Positions 1 through 13,887 of a stretch of 64,000 bases of DNA are shown piece after piece. Both the position numbers and the translations under genes were made by a program. The DNA lies in NCBI GenBank assembly GCA_947000775.1, contig CAMQGK010000567.1, positions 9,975,001 to 10,039,000 on the forward strand, in the 5' to 3' direction. Numbering within the stretch: position 1 is the first letter of the stretch; every line of letters begins with the position of its first letter. The notes beneath the pieces are model-generated. The model did not search any database, was not told where the DNA came from, and saw nothing but the letters and a program-made list of their open reading frames with translations. The DNA comes from Pterois miles. Lineage: Eukaryota; Chordata; Actinopteri; Perciformes; Scorpaenidae.

Positions 1-237
1 AAAAAGAAATAAACATCTGTACAGATCATAAAGCCCGCTGAGGCAAATTTGTGATCCTGGCCTATACAAATAAAACTGATTTGACATATTGCAGATATAT
101 AGGCCAATGTCTCCACCACACCTGTAAGACTAATCTAATCCAGTCACGATCATGATCCTCCCTCCTCTCAGCACGTAACACATAGTACAGACCTGTCTGA
201 CTCTTTCTTGTGCTATGCACAGTATTAAGTTACTTAC

Positions 238-3200
238 GAGTTCACTCTCAACCATCTGCTTGTCAGCCTTCTTTTCTTGTAGCTCCTCTGTCATCTTGTA
301 TAGCTCCTGTGGAAACCAGAGTAGCCATATTAAGCAATAATTAACAGAGAGGAGAGTAGAAAAATGTATTTCTGGTACACAAAGTTAAGCGGATTTTTCA
401 GACCGTCCTCTTAGAAATTACTGGCTACTTTTACTTCTTCAGGACTCAAACAGGCCAATATCGTTTAGTTTTAACAGGTCAAAAGCCTAAAAGATTGTGA
501 ACCACTACTATTCTGTCAGGAGTGGATGGATTAGAGTTTATGCATATTTTCAGTATCACTATCATTACTATAACACCTTGTTTAAAGCAATAAAGGTATG
601 TGATGATTGATTATTATTATTACACTGTCACGCCAATTAGTTGGAAAATTTAACTTGGGCTGTCAAAGTTAACGAGATAACGCATTAACGCAACCGATCT
701 TTCGGAAGATGTAGCAGGCTGTTTTAAAAGCTAGAGTGAAGATACTGGCATCATATGACACTAGAAAACCTAAGTAATCCATTGGTACAAACCATCATAC
801 TTTGTCGCAATGGAGGCTAAATTATACTCCAAACTTGTGTTAAACTTTGACAAGGAAAAACTGGAATGGCCATTTTCAAAGGGGTTCCTTAACCTCTGAC
901 CTCAAGCTATGCGAGTGAAAATGGGTTCTATGGGTACTCACGAGTCTCCCCTTTATAGACATGCCCACTTTATGATAATCACATGCAGTTTGGGACAAGT
1001 CATAGTCAAGTCAGCACACTGACAGCTGTTGTTGCCTGCTGCAGTTTGCCATATTATGATTTGAGCATATTGTTTTATGCTAAAATATTTGTCATTATTA
1101 ATTGATGATTGTTAATTGAGTTCCAGTGAATAAACATGTACATACAGTACATTTGCACAAAGTAGCATATTTGCCCACTCTCATGTTGTTAATAGTATTA
1201 AATACTTGACAACTCCATTTAAGTTACAGTTTGAACAGTTAAAAAAAATTGTGATTAATTTGCGATTAATCATTATCTATTGACAGCCTTAGTTTTAACA
1301 TTTTAAAAAGTTAGTACATCATCTGACAGTAATCGTGAGTCAAAATGGAAATATACAGTATATAGTTAAGAAAATACAGAGACAAAGCAAGTTGTTTGTT
1401 TGTTTACCTCTATGTGGCTCTGTTTCTGTCTGTTGTCGTCATGTAGATATTTGGTGGTTTCATGCAGCTTTTCACACTCGGCCTGGAGCTGCAGGATCAC
1501 CTTCTGCACATCGCTCACCAGCTCCACGTTCTGAGACACACACATATATATACACAATTAAACACACACAGTCATGCTAAAATATATAGTCATCACTGCT
1601 CACCATCAGCTTGTGGAGTAAATGAAGTTGCAGTAAATACAGTAAATCTGCACACATGCATTTCGTTTCGTCCCCCTAACTGTCCCTCAGCAGCCTGTCC
1701 CCCTGTCTGACCTGATCTTGTAGGTCTCAGTCTGTTGTTCTCACCACAGTTAAAGCCTGTTTATCCTTCAGCTGCTTCACGTCCTCCTCCAGCTTCTGCA
1801 CGGAAATCCTGCACAATAGTACAAATATGAACATAGACCAACACCTGACCCAATCTGAACACTCACAAAGGGCTAAAATAGGGCTAAAAAAGGGTGATTA
1901 TAGATGTGTGGAGAGGCACCCAATATTCAAACGATGCTCACATAACTAAAGAACAAACATCTCAAACTCAAGTGTTTTTATTTTCTAAAGAATCTGTCAA
2001 ATAACTCCACTGATGACAGGAAATTTTTTCAGTTTTCTCCATTACTCCACTGGAGCACAAAGTACAGTATATTATTAGTTAGAACGAGGCATGGAAAATT
2101 TCATGTCATGATCATCCTGTCCAAAGTAAATGTGATTCACAATATTATCCTGATAATCATCAAAATATGCTTTAAATTCCACAAAAACATACTGGAATGA
2201 AATATATCATCACAGATTAGGACACATTTTTGTAGTGAAGTTAAGTAAGGTAGTCATAAATCATAAGGTCCCCCCTACATAAATAAATTATAAACAAATA
2301 AAAACAATAGCAACACAGTATGAGTTTGTTCTTTCCTACATGATTTTTTTTTTCACTGCTCTACCATGATAGTGAGTTGGACATCTTAGTCACTTGTGAG
2401 GAGATTAATTTCTTTAATTGCTGGGTTTCAAACTCATGATTCTAATGCTCAAAACCATGGAGGATAGAACCTGCCAAAATAAAAACAAAAAATATATACA
2501 TGACTTGATAAATAAATAATTAAATGTAGCAAATAATAGATAAACAAATAAATGTAGCCATCAATTAATGGATAAAATGACATAAATGTATATTTCTTTT
2601 AATTTGCTTCTTTATTTTTCTGTGTTCCCTTATTTGCTCTTGTGTCATTTCCTCTCTTATTTATGTATTTATTTTAATGAATAAATTAGTTAATTAATTA
2701 ATGTCTCCATGTATTGTTTATTTACCTGCTTTTATATGTATATGATGTATAAATTTATGTATTTATGCACTATTTATCCATTTATTTCTGCACAAATTCC
2801 CTTTGTATTTTGTATTATATATTTTGCCAAACTTATTTATTTCTGTTTTCTTTATACATTTCTGTCTCATTATGCATATAAGAAAGTAGAAATAAATGAA
2901 TAAATACATAAATATACATTTAAAAATAAATATTTAAAAAAATGTAAAAATAAATAATTACATAGAACAATAAATACATTTTAAAATTAATTTAAAAAAT
3001 ACATAATAAAAGGGAAAATTCACAGAACAGAAAATAAATGAGAATTAATACAAAGAGAAATAAATTAAGCAAATTAAAACAAATATCAATTTATGTCACA
3101 GGTTATCAATTAATAAATGGCTGTATTTATTTTGAATGTTATTTTTGCTACATTTAATGACATATTTATTAATTTATCACGTCATTTATTTATTTATTCT

Positions 3201-6200
3201 TATTTTGGCAGGTTCCATTCTCCATACAAATTTTCTGTCAGATGACCAACATGGTTATCAGCAACTGTGAACAACCACTACAGTGCTCTTCTAAACTGCT
3301 GCATCTTTCCTGCATGCTTCAGTTTTTCAGGGCATTTATGAAAGAAAATATAGCGTGTTTTTGATAACTGTGGTTTGGATGATATTATAAAAACTCACTG
3401 TTTGTCTGTCGTTGTAGACACTGATCCCTCTCCCTGTGTGTTTCCACCTGTCTTTACCTGAGGTCGGACATTGGCTGTCTGAGCTCCTTGCTTCCTGAAG
3501 CTGCCTCAAAGGTGACTTCGCTGTCTGAGCTTGTTAGGTTCATAAACATGTCCTCCAAACTGTCCAGCTTTGGACAGAAACATTATATAATCAAAATCAG
3601 AACCAGAGAAGACAGAATGTGATACTGAGGAGTTTGTGCTCTTACCCACCTTTGTACGGTCACTCATTAGGCTGTCAATTAAAGCTCTCTGCTGGTTCAG
3701 TTGATCCATCAGGTTATTTGACACATCACATGAACCTAAATGTACAGTATGACATCATTATTCATTGGCTCTTATGTATAAATCGCTCCTTGGACTGGTT
3801 CCTTCTTATCTGTGTACATATATCACCAAAATAAATATGGCCCGTGCTCTCACAATGTTCAACAGATGTTGGTTAGAACAGAATTAGGCAATAAAGTGTT
3901 TAAATACACTGAAATAATGTACAGAATATCCTGAAAGAGCTGATTAATATGGGGGAATTTAAGTCCATTTTAGAGGATTGGTCACTCTCGGTCAATGTGA
4001 TTGCTCTTAAATTTTTCACTGAAAAATTGTATTATGCATTACAACGCATATGTTGCATAATAATTATTGTGATATTGTGCTCATTCCCTTGTAGTGTGTG
4101 AAAGTTGTATTTGTCTGCTTGTATTGCTTGATTATGATTATTGCTGTAATAATGTTTGTGATGCCCTTGGCCAGGTCACTTTTGAAAAAGTAAGTTGATG
4201 ATATTTTTACCTGGTTAAAGCTATGTACAGTATATATACACACAGAGTATATATAGCAGCACACAACATGGGGAAGTATGGTCCAGGCTGAAAAATACCG
4301 GTAACCCTTCGCTCAGTCAGTCAACACTACAAATGACTAAAGGGGCACAATCAGGGGATATAAACTTACCCTTGTCAGTGACGAGCTCTCTGAGGTGTGT
4401 CAGCTGTGATGCAACACATGTTTCCAGCTTGCTGAACCTCTCCTGCAGTTTGCCGATGTCCCTCAGGGCCTCCACCGTCTCCTGGTAGGGATCTGAGCCT
4501 CTGGCCTTTTGAGTCAAAGGCGTACTAGCAGTCGTCAGGCCTGTTTTAGTCTGCTGTGTTGGCTCTGACAGCACTGAGAGAGTCTCTATAGCTGTCTGGG
4601 CATCCGTCGGAAGCTGTCCAGAAATGGTTGGAGCTGCTGGCCTGATAGTATTGTCGACAGGATGTGGGGAGGAGGGCGTGCTGCCATGAGAAGGTGCAGT
4701 GTCTACAGTTGGGAAGTTGCTGTTGAAAGGTGTGTACATGGCTTTGACCGCTGTGGCTGAATCAATAACCCCTGAACTTACAAGCTCCTGTGAAAAAGTA
4801 GAGATATGCTTAAGGAGACAATCCACAGATTTCACTTTAGTTACCTTAACAGACTTTAATTTAGATGTGTCAGTCTGTTGGCTAAAAACAGTTAAAAATG
4901 CTCACAAATCTAAATTGATGTACAGACAACTACCAAACCAGACAACACCATGGTAGCAACCTGTCAATCACAAGGTAGCCATACCCTAAAGCATACCCTG
5001 CTTTATGGTCTATTTGACTCGAAATGGGACCATAATTTACTAAATGAACGTCAAAATGTAATGAAGAAGAAACTAGCAATTTAGACCATAAACTCATGTT
5101 TACAAAGTATACTGAGGTAATAAATCAAGTGAGAAGTAGGCTCATTTTCACATAGACTCCTTTTTGCAACCAGAAGAGTTGCCCCCTGCTGGTTGTTAGA
5201 AAGAATCCATGTTTGGAGCACTTCAGCATTGGCTTCACTTTTCAGAAATGGAGGTAGCCTAAATGCCCACTGATCTATGGAGGTAGCCCAAACATCCACT
5301 GGTCTAAAGGCGCCTTTGTAGTGTGTGACTATTATGTATGTTTATTGCATGTCACACTGTGAGATGTGTCTAATAAAATTGTAGTTGCAGTCTGTGTCAG
5401 ACTGTGTGATATCAAAACGAGACTGTCAGATTGTGAGATATATGTGTGCCATGGAGTTTTGTGTTGTATGCTGATTAGACAGTTTGCAGATGTGGATCGT
5501 AGTGGCAATCATAAGACAAGAATCAAGTTTCTGATGTTGTCTTTGGTCACCAAAGCTCAGAACAGGTTTCAAGGTGCAATCTAGGAACACCGTTTTAGAT
5601 TGACAACCAAAGACTCTTTCTCTCACGACAGTCAACTTTTATCTCAAAACCTATCCTATAGTGTCTGCAGTTTACCTCACCTGCATGTCTTTGGACTGTG
5701 AGAGGAAACCTGAGTTAACACAGGAGAATGTTAAAATACACCCAAAAAGGATCAGGCTGAGGTCTTAACCTTTATCTGTAAAGCTGTGTTCACACTATGA
5801 GCGACACCTCAACATCCTAGTCATTTTCAATGGAAGCCGGTGATATGTATGGAGGACGGAAATTGCTAAAAACAAAAATAAATTTAAAACGGTTTGATAA
5901 ATAAATAAGATAGAATATAGATAAATAAATGTCTTTAAATGTAACAAAAATAATAATAAAAATAAATGCAGCCATTAATTAATTGATAATATGTGACATA
6001 AATTGTTTATCTTTGGAATAATTCCCTTATTTATTTACTCTTCTGTAATTTTCCCTTTTATTTATTCATGTTTATCCATCCATCCATTGTCAACCATTTA
6101 TCCCGTTAGGGGTCGCGGGGGGGCTGGAGCCGATCCAAGCTGGCATTGGGCGAAGGCGGCGTACACCCTGGAAAGGTCGCCAGTCCATCGCAGGGCACAT

Positions 6201-9200
6201 AGAGACAGACAACATATAGACAGACAACCATTCACGCTCACATCCACACCTACGGGCAATTCAGAGTCATCAATTAACCTAAACAGCATGTCTTTGGACT
6301 GTGGGAGGAAGCCGGAGTACCCGGAGAAAACCCACGCTTGCACGGGGAGAACACAGAACACAAACTCCACACAGAAGAGTCCCAAGCCGGAATCGAACCT
6401 GCGACCCTCTTGCTGTGAGGCAACAACACTAACCACTGCACCACCGTGCAGCCCTTATTCATGTTTATTCATGCATTTATTTGTTTCATCATATCATATA
6501 TCATTTTTGCAATTATATCTTATTTTTTGCATTTATTCTTTATTTATTTATTTAGTTTTGCATTTATTTTTCATTTAATTTCTATTATTTTTTTAAATGT
6601 GTATTTGGGCATTTTTTTTATTTATTTATTGCTGCACAATTTTACCTTTGCAATCACCCCTCATTTATTTCCCCAAACTTATTTGGCGATATTAGCACGT
6701 TAACGAGCGCTTGTGGAATACTTGAACAACAACTCAGTGACACACTGCTGGCCACGGTGGCCATTTTGTTGCTTTTGTCGCTGTAGGGTGAACATAGCTG
6801 GAAGGCATGAGCTTCAACTACGAAGAGTCCTGGCCCAGAGGCAGCTGGCTTGTGAAAAAATTAGGCATTGTGGGTGCTGATTTCTGATCTATCACCACTA
6901 GGATTACCTTCAATTAAATATTTGTAATGCATAAACAAATTCAGTGCATGACAGGGATTTCCTATAAAAGACTGACAGTGAAAGCAGACTGGATTACAAC
7001 CTCTTAAAAACCCTGTTTGGATCTCACCTTCTGCAGGTCTTCTCCCTTGCTGAGCAGCACTGACTGCATGATGTCCCAAGTCACACACTGACTCAGCTCC
7101 TCTCGGTCTGAATGCTTCTGAAATGTGTCCCTCACAGATTTCTGTCACAGTGACCACAAATGAGATCAAACTTTAATCAGTATTTGGGGAAAAATTACAA
7201 CAACTTTTGACAATGTAGAAAAGAAAACAGAGGTTATTGTGTGACCAGATACAACCAGCAGTTTAAACAGTATGACAGAACAAACTCACCACAGCTTCCT
7301 CCAGAGCGTCCACACGGCGGCAGCACTTGTCAATATTAGACACCATCTCTGCTTCAACCTTCAGGACACATCAAAGGGGAGATATCCAACTACAAGAGTG
7401 TAATCTACACTGGGCAGTGGGGGGGACATGTCCCTCCCTCAAGTCCCGTTAGTTCACTCCAATCAATATTACTGACATTTAATCAAAAAAATCTCTCCAC
7501 ACTTATTCTCTAACTCTCTAGCCGCCATACAGTAGTTTGATATGCTCAACTGAGTCAGACTCAGGCTATACACAGTGCAGGGTGATAGCCAACCCTCTGA
7601 TTAGTGGAAGCTGTGCCTGCAGCCTGAGAGGAATACTTCTCTCCTCTGCATGTTTACTTACTCTATATTTTAGTTGTCAATAGTCAATATTCTTCTAAAA
7701 TATGCAAAAAAAATGAATATAAATAAAATATTAAATATTTATTTATGTTAAAATAAATAAATATTCTCTGGTGTCTGGTGGTTTTGAAGAAAGCATAGAT
7801 AATAAAGTTCATCTATCTATCTATAACAGCTTCAGTTCCTGCTTAGACAGGGCTGTCTGACAGTGAGGTAAAGCAGTGAAAATATTCTAGATACTGTATA
7901 GCATACACTTAAACTGAAACTGATTTTGTCTCAAATGTGTCTTGCTGCTGCCCTTGCCAGTACATTGCTTTGCTCCCATGTTGGTACTCCTGTTTGGTTC
8001 TGTAGGTAATACACTGACTATGGAGAAGAACCTCATACAACCACATATAACAATAATACAGCAATTCACACAGCATATCTAGTTTTTTTATTAGACTAAA
8101 TAATTTGAAAAGCATGATAACTAAATTCACAATAATCTGTTCAACAGTATTTCATGAGGTTGCAGGTCCAGAACAGAGAGCCTCAGGGAAACCAGGACTA
8201 CAACTAACATTTAGTTTCTTTATCCAATAATCTGCAGATAATTTCCACACTTAATCGATTCATCATTTGGTCTGTAAAATGTCAGAAAATGGTGGGAAAT
8301 ATCCTGACACCCAAGGTTACTCTTGTTATGCCCAAAACCTAAAGATACATAATCAACTGTCACATGAGACAAAGAAAAGAAGAAAGCTGGAGCAAATAGC
8401 TGCAGGTTTATTTTGTGAAATCGACTAATATCTCAAAGTATCAATCTCAAAGTAGATCCTAAGATAAATGTCTCCTTTTCATCCAAAAAAAATAATTTTT
8501 CAGTTTTATTACATTAGAAGCATTTGACTTTCATTGTGTTGCAGTTGATACCAGTTCACAAAATAATCGTTTTAACTTTATATTTTTATTTTATTATTTT
8601 ATCAGTAATCATCCCTTACCTTCTGTTGGTTGCGAAGCTCCTTCAGCTCTTCCGTCAGATTGTTGTTTTGGTTGTTGAGCTCCTGAATAAGCTTCATGGC
8701 CTACAATCACAACAGACACTTAAAAAGTCAATCATTGGATATAAAGTTTACTTGTTTTCTTCAACATGTATAATATACAGTATATTTTTAAAAACAGCTT
8801 CTTATCACATAGATTTAAGGTTCAAGGAGTTTGGGTGTCGGGGGGGGGACTCAGTTTGATGTCCCTGAAGGGTCAGAGCATAGCTTAAAATAAAGAAAAG
8901 TCTCAGGGATCTGACCTTTGACCTCAATGAAAACAGACAGGACTTGAAGAGCATGCAGCCCAAACCAGGAGCTACAGACAAATCAAGCTGTTACACTTGT
9001 TCCTCATGTGCCATCTCTGGCTGATGATCCAGGATATTTAGATTTCCTGTGAGGTTGTCAGGATTTGTTAGCAGAGTAAACGTGCGTGTGCGTGTGTGCG
9101 TGTGTGTGTGTGTGTGTCACAACTGAAACAAAGGACATTCCTGAGCTGTATGTGAGTCTGTGTTTAACTTGTGTCAAATGTGCCTGGACATGAATGGATG

Positions 9201-9825
9201 CATAGCAACTCTTCATCAGCAGCCTGAATGACTAACAGCTTGTTAATAAGTGTTGTCACACTGGGTGACACATAATGTGACCTGTTGTTGACCACGACCA
9301 TTTTAATTTATTTGACTTTCTACTCAGTAAACTGCAGTTTTACGCCAATTAATGCTTCAAGCAAGATGAGACCTGAATCAACATTATTTTATCCTCACAT
9401 GATTTTATTATTTTAAAATAACTCTCTAAGAATCATCTGCATCTTTCAGGTCATGAACTATTGATTCTCAGCCTTTTGTTTGAAAACATCACCATCACTG
9501 AGGTTTCTGTGCTTACTATAAAACCCCATTTCCATCACAGGAACTTTCCCCCAGAACTAAGACCCTTTTGAGCAACTCATTGCATTGTGACTGCAGGGAC
9601 CAGGGTGTAAATTAAGTTCTGGGGGCATTTTCTGGGGACCTTCTACCCTCCAAAAAGGCCTGGTTGGGGGTTAGTACTCTCTGAAAGTACCAGAAGTTTC
9701 GGGTTGGAATTTGCAGGGATGACTGATGCTGATGCCAAAACCCACACAGTGCCACTGCTTTAAATGTACCACTTCATTCATAAACAAGAAAGTACTCTAG
9801 CATCAACTTACGACCTTTTCAGAAT

Positions 9826-9858
<33 letters not shown>

Positions 9859-10911
9859 ATTTCGCTTTGTTTGACAACAATGAAATTAAAGTTAGGCTGT
9901 TAATTGAAAAAAGACAGAGAGTGAGCAGTAATGTTGTTATTTTTTTATTGTTTCACAGCAGTTACGTTCTAAAGCACAAAACCATCAAACACTCAACAGA
10001 TGATTTACTGCGGAGACATGCTTTTAGTTTCATTTCATTCATTACATCCAACATGCATCAGTAAATACCTATATATTCATTCATTCATCGTCAACCGCTT
10101 ATCCCGTTAGGGGTCGCGGGGGGGCTGGAGCCGATCCCAGCTGGCATTGGGCGAAGGCGGGGTACACCCTGGACAGGTCGCCAGTCCATCACAGGGCACA
10201 TAGAGACAGACAACATATAGACAGACAACCATTCACGCTCACATCCACAGGCAATTTAGAGTGATCAATTAACCTAAATTGCATGTTTTTTTTGGACTGT
10301 GGGAGGAAGCCGGAGTACCCGGAGAAAACCCACGCTTACACGGGGAGAACATACAAACTCCACACAGAAGAGTCCCAATCGAACCTGTGACCCTCTTGCT
10401 GTGAGGCGACAGCGCTAACCACTGCACCACCGTTCAGCCCACTAAATACCTATATATACGGCAGCAAATATTGTTGCAGTGAGATAAAACCTACCATAAC
10501 ATTTTCTTTTATTTTAGCATGTATTTTAGAGTAGACAGGCAGACACTGTTTACTGCTGTGACCAACATCATCAGCCCTCGTGTCATGTTGCTTTTTCATA
10601 TGTCAGCGGGCTAGTTTGCCTAATCTTCACCGGTCTTTAGACCGCAGTGGAAATACAGACAACAACGGGTTGAAGAAACCTTTTAGTTCCTCGAAAAGTA
10701 GTTCCCAGGACTAAAAAAATCTTGGGAACTTTTGGTGTAGAGAAACAAAAAAAAAAAAAAAAAAAAAAGGAAGCAGAGTAAGAGAACTTGAGGTGAAGGT
10801 GGGAGTTAGAGGAGGGGAGGGGAGGGAAGAACCCGGGGGCCCCGAGGAAAAAGGGGGGGAGGGCAGGGGGGGGGAAAAGGGGAGGCCAGGGCGGGGGGGG
10901 GGGGGGGGGGG

Positions 10912-10973
<62 letters not shown>

Positions 10974-13690
10974 CAACCAGGCATCATTTTAGAGGCAATT
11001 TCCCAGGTAGTACTGTAGTGGGATCATTTGTCACAAAAGTTTAATCTGTCACATGCTAAAATAAAAGAATCCTTCATCCTCCATCCTGATGGTCAGATGG
11101 CATCATTTACTGACTCTATAACTGCACCACAGAGACAGATGAGAGAACACCTGGTCTGTTAATTGATGTCAGCACTGGACGCCACTCCACTTGGACAGTC
11201 AAACACCACTAATTTCTTTAACACAATAACACAATCAATCTTTTGGAGGCTGTAGTGGGCTTGTCACAAAGGAGGCTAACGCCCCAAACCTGATGTTCCT
11301 TGACCTCTGACCTCAAGATATGTTAATTAAAATGGGCTCAGTGGGTACCCACGAGTCTCCCCTTCACAGACATGCCCACTTTATGAAAATCATATGCAGT
11401 TTGGGGCAATTCATAGTCAGGTCAGCACACCGACACACTGACAGCTGTTGTTGCCTGTTGGGCTTCAGTTTCATGTTATGATTTGAGCATATTTTTATGC
11501 TAATTTCAGTACCTGTGAGGGTTTCTGGACAATATCTGTCATTGTTTTGTGTCGGTAATTGATTTACAATAATAAATATACACATACATTTGCAAAAAGC
11601 AGCATGTTTTTCCCACTCCCATGTTGATGACAGTATTAAATACTTCTCCCATTAAAGTACATTTTGAACAGATAAAAATGTGATTAATTTGCGATTAATC
11701 CAAATTAACTATGGACAATCATGCTCTTATTCACACTAAATATTTTAATCAATTGACAGCCCTAGTTTCCACATTGTGCATATATACAGCATGGGCTGAT
11801 ATGCCTGAGTGGGCCAACGCTATTAAGTACAGCATATGTAGGTTCATAATGTGAGTAGTAGAGCTATCGATTGATTGATCTGCCAGTATTTTTCTCAATT
11901 AATAGATTCATCCTTTAAACAATAAATGTCAAAACTAACTAATTAAAATAGCTGATTCTTTTCTGTCGATTGACTAAAGGATTAATCTACATGATTTCAG
12001 CTCTTTATATTAGCATACATTATACTGAGTGATGGTAATTGGGGGTATTTTTTTAATATTAGAAAATAAGAAAAATTGAAGTGAACTAAAATTGGAAAAT
12101 ACTGAAACTGCCCTAAATAGACTTACAATAATTAATCAATTAGTTGTCAACTATCAAATTAATCACCAACTATATTGATAATTGATTAATTGGTTTGAGA
12201 AATTCAAAAAAAGGAAATATTCTCTGATTCCAGCTTCTTCAATATGAATACTTTCTAGTTTCATTACTCCTCTATGACAGCAAACTGAACATCTTTGAGT
12301 TGTGGACAAAACAAAACATTTGAGGACGTCATCTTGGGCTTAGGGAAACACCGACTGACATTTTTCACCATTTTCTGACATTTTATAGACCAAACAACTA
12401 CTTGATTAATCAAGAAAATAATCAACAGATTTACCAACAGTGACAATAATCGTTAGTTGCAGCCCCAGTTCAAAACTGCCCTGAAGAAATCCTATATAAA
12501 CCTCTTGGATCTGACCCCAAATTGTGTTTCCAATCTTTTGTGATATTCTGCTTAGTAACAAACAAACAAGGCCATAAAAATGACCTCCTGGGCAGCAGTC
12601 ATAATTCAGTGGACTAGCCTTGAACTTCTCTTCATTACACTTTAAGCTGCTGGCTCAGTTTGAGTAGTGAGCCATTAACTGTTGGTGCACATTGATCACC
12701 AAACGTCACTCAGGTGAGTCCCATCAGACACTACGGTTCCACAGCTAAACAGACATTTTATGAAAGCAGTTCCTCTGACAGGTTAATGGCATACAGCTTG
12801 ACACCCTGCTCTGACAAGTGGCATATATTGTAGTTATGCTGCAGACAGGGGCTGCAGACAGCGGCTGCAGACACCGGTGGATGAGGGCACGGCAGGTCAC
12901 CTCATCATAGTTACGTCAGCGGATACGCCAGCTGACCCGGACGATGCCCACACAGGACATGAATGATTCAGAGGGGCTTCTGAGAGATGCAGCATCACTT
13001 GCCTGATGTCCTGCTTTTCACCTGAGAGCTATTCATCCCCTGACAACCAGAGTCATCTCTGCAGGGGACTAATTACCCCCTATCACACCAGGGGAGGGGA
13101 GATCAGGAGCGAGGGAAGAAAAGGTGACGCCAGGTCTGGACGATGTCACAAAAACCCCTCCACCTTAAACACAATTTCTTGTCATTCCTTCCAACTGCAA
13201 TTCTTCCTGTTTTTAAGATAAACACCATTAGTTTACGTAACGCTGAAGATCCTGACCTCTTTCTAATCCTCGTTTGGACGCGACCTGACAGAAACCTGAA
13301 CAGTGACACGCAGGGGTCATTTGAGATGTCAGGGTGGCGCCCATCTCCTATTGTCCTCTGTTCTGTCATCAGTGGCCTAATACTATGCTGAAATGTTGAC
13401 TGCCGGCCGCCAGATACACAAGAGAAGAGTAAGAGTAGACTGCTGCCTCAGACTCAGAGGTCTTTAAAAAAAATGTTATTAACCAAATGGCCAGGGGAGC
13501 AGAATCAGAATCAGAGTAATACCCTGCTGCGTTGCTCCATCCTCGTTGACATTTAGATGCATGTTGCACCTCCCTGACCGCGGCAGGTGTTTTTCATCAT
13601 CTGGCAAATGTAAAACACTTGTTGTGACATCATTGACTGAGGCGTGGCCACTAGTGCAACACACCCAGTAGGGCTGGGCGATTAGAAAAT

Positions 13691-13742
<52 letters not shown>

Positions 13743-13836
13743 CGATATTGGTGGAAAGTAACTAAGTACATTTACTCAGGTTCTTTACTTAAGTACAATT
13801 CCTACCCAGCAGTATATAAAGTTCAAATATAAATGC

Positions 13837-13887
<51 letters not shown>

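Larger units (their letters stand above)
4788..7027. other. Intron of the QRICH2-like gene with nested repeats
   Basis: Holds a foldback element copy beginning at 5847 that is interrupted by a SINE at 6076-6454. Apart from repeats I see no exon that fits the phase-0 junctions on either side. Confidence 0.6.

Noticed and set aside
6003..6578. 191-aa and antisense 112-aa ORFs
   Set aside because: They run across a SINE and its A/T-rich flanks, with no domain and no splice context.
10637..10987. Proline-rich ORF (and glycine-rich ORF on the other strand)
   Set aside because: Made entirely by the G-homopolymer block.
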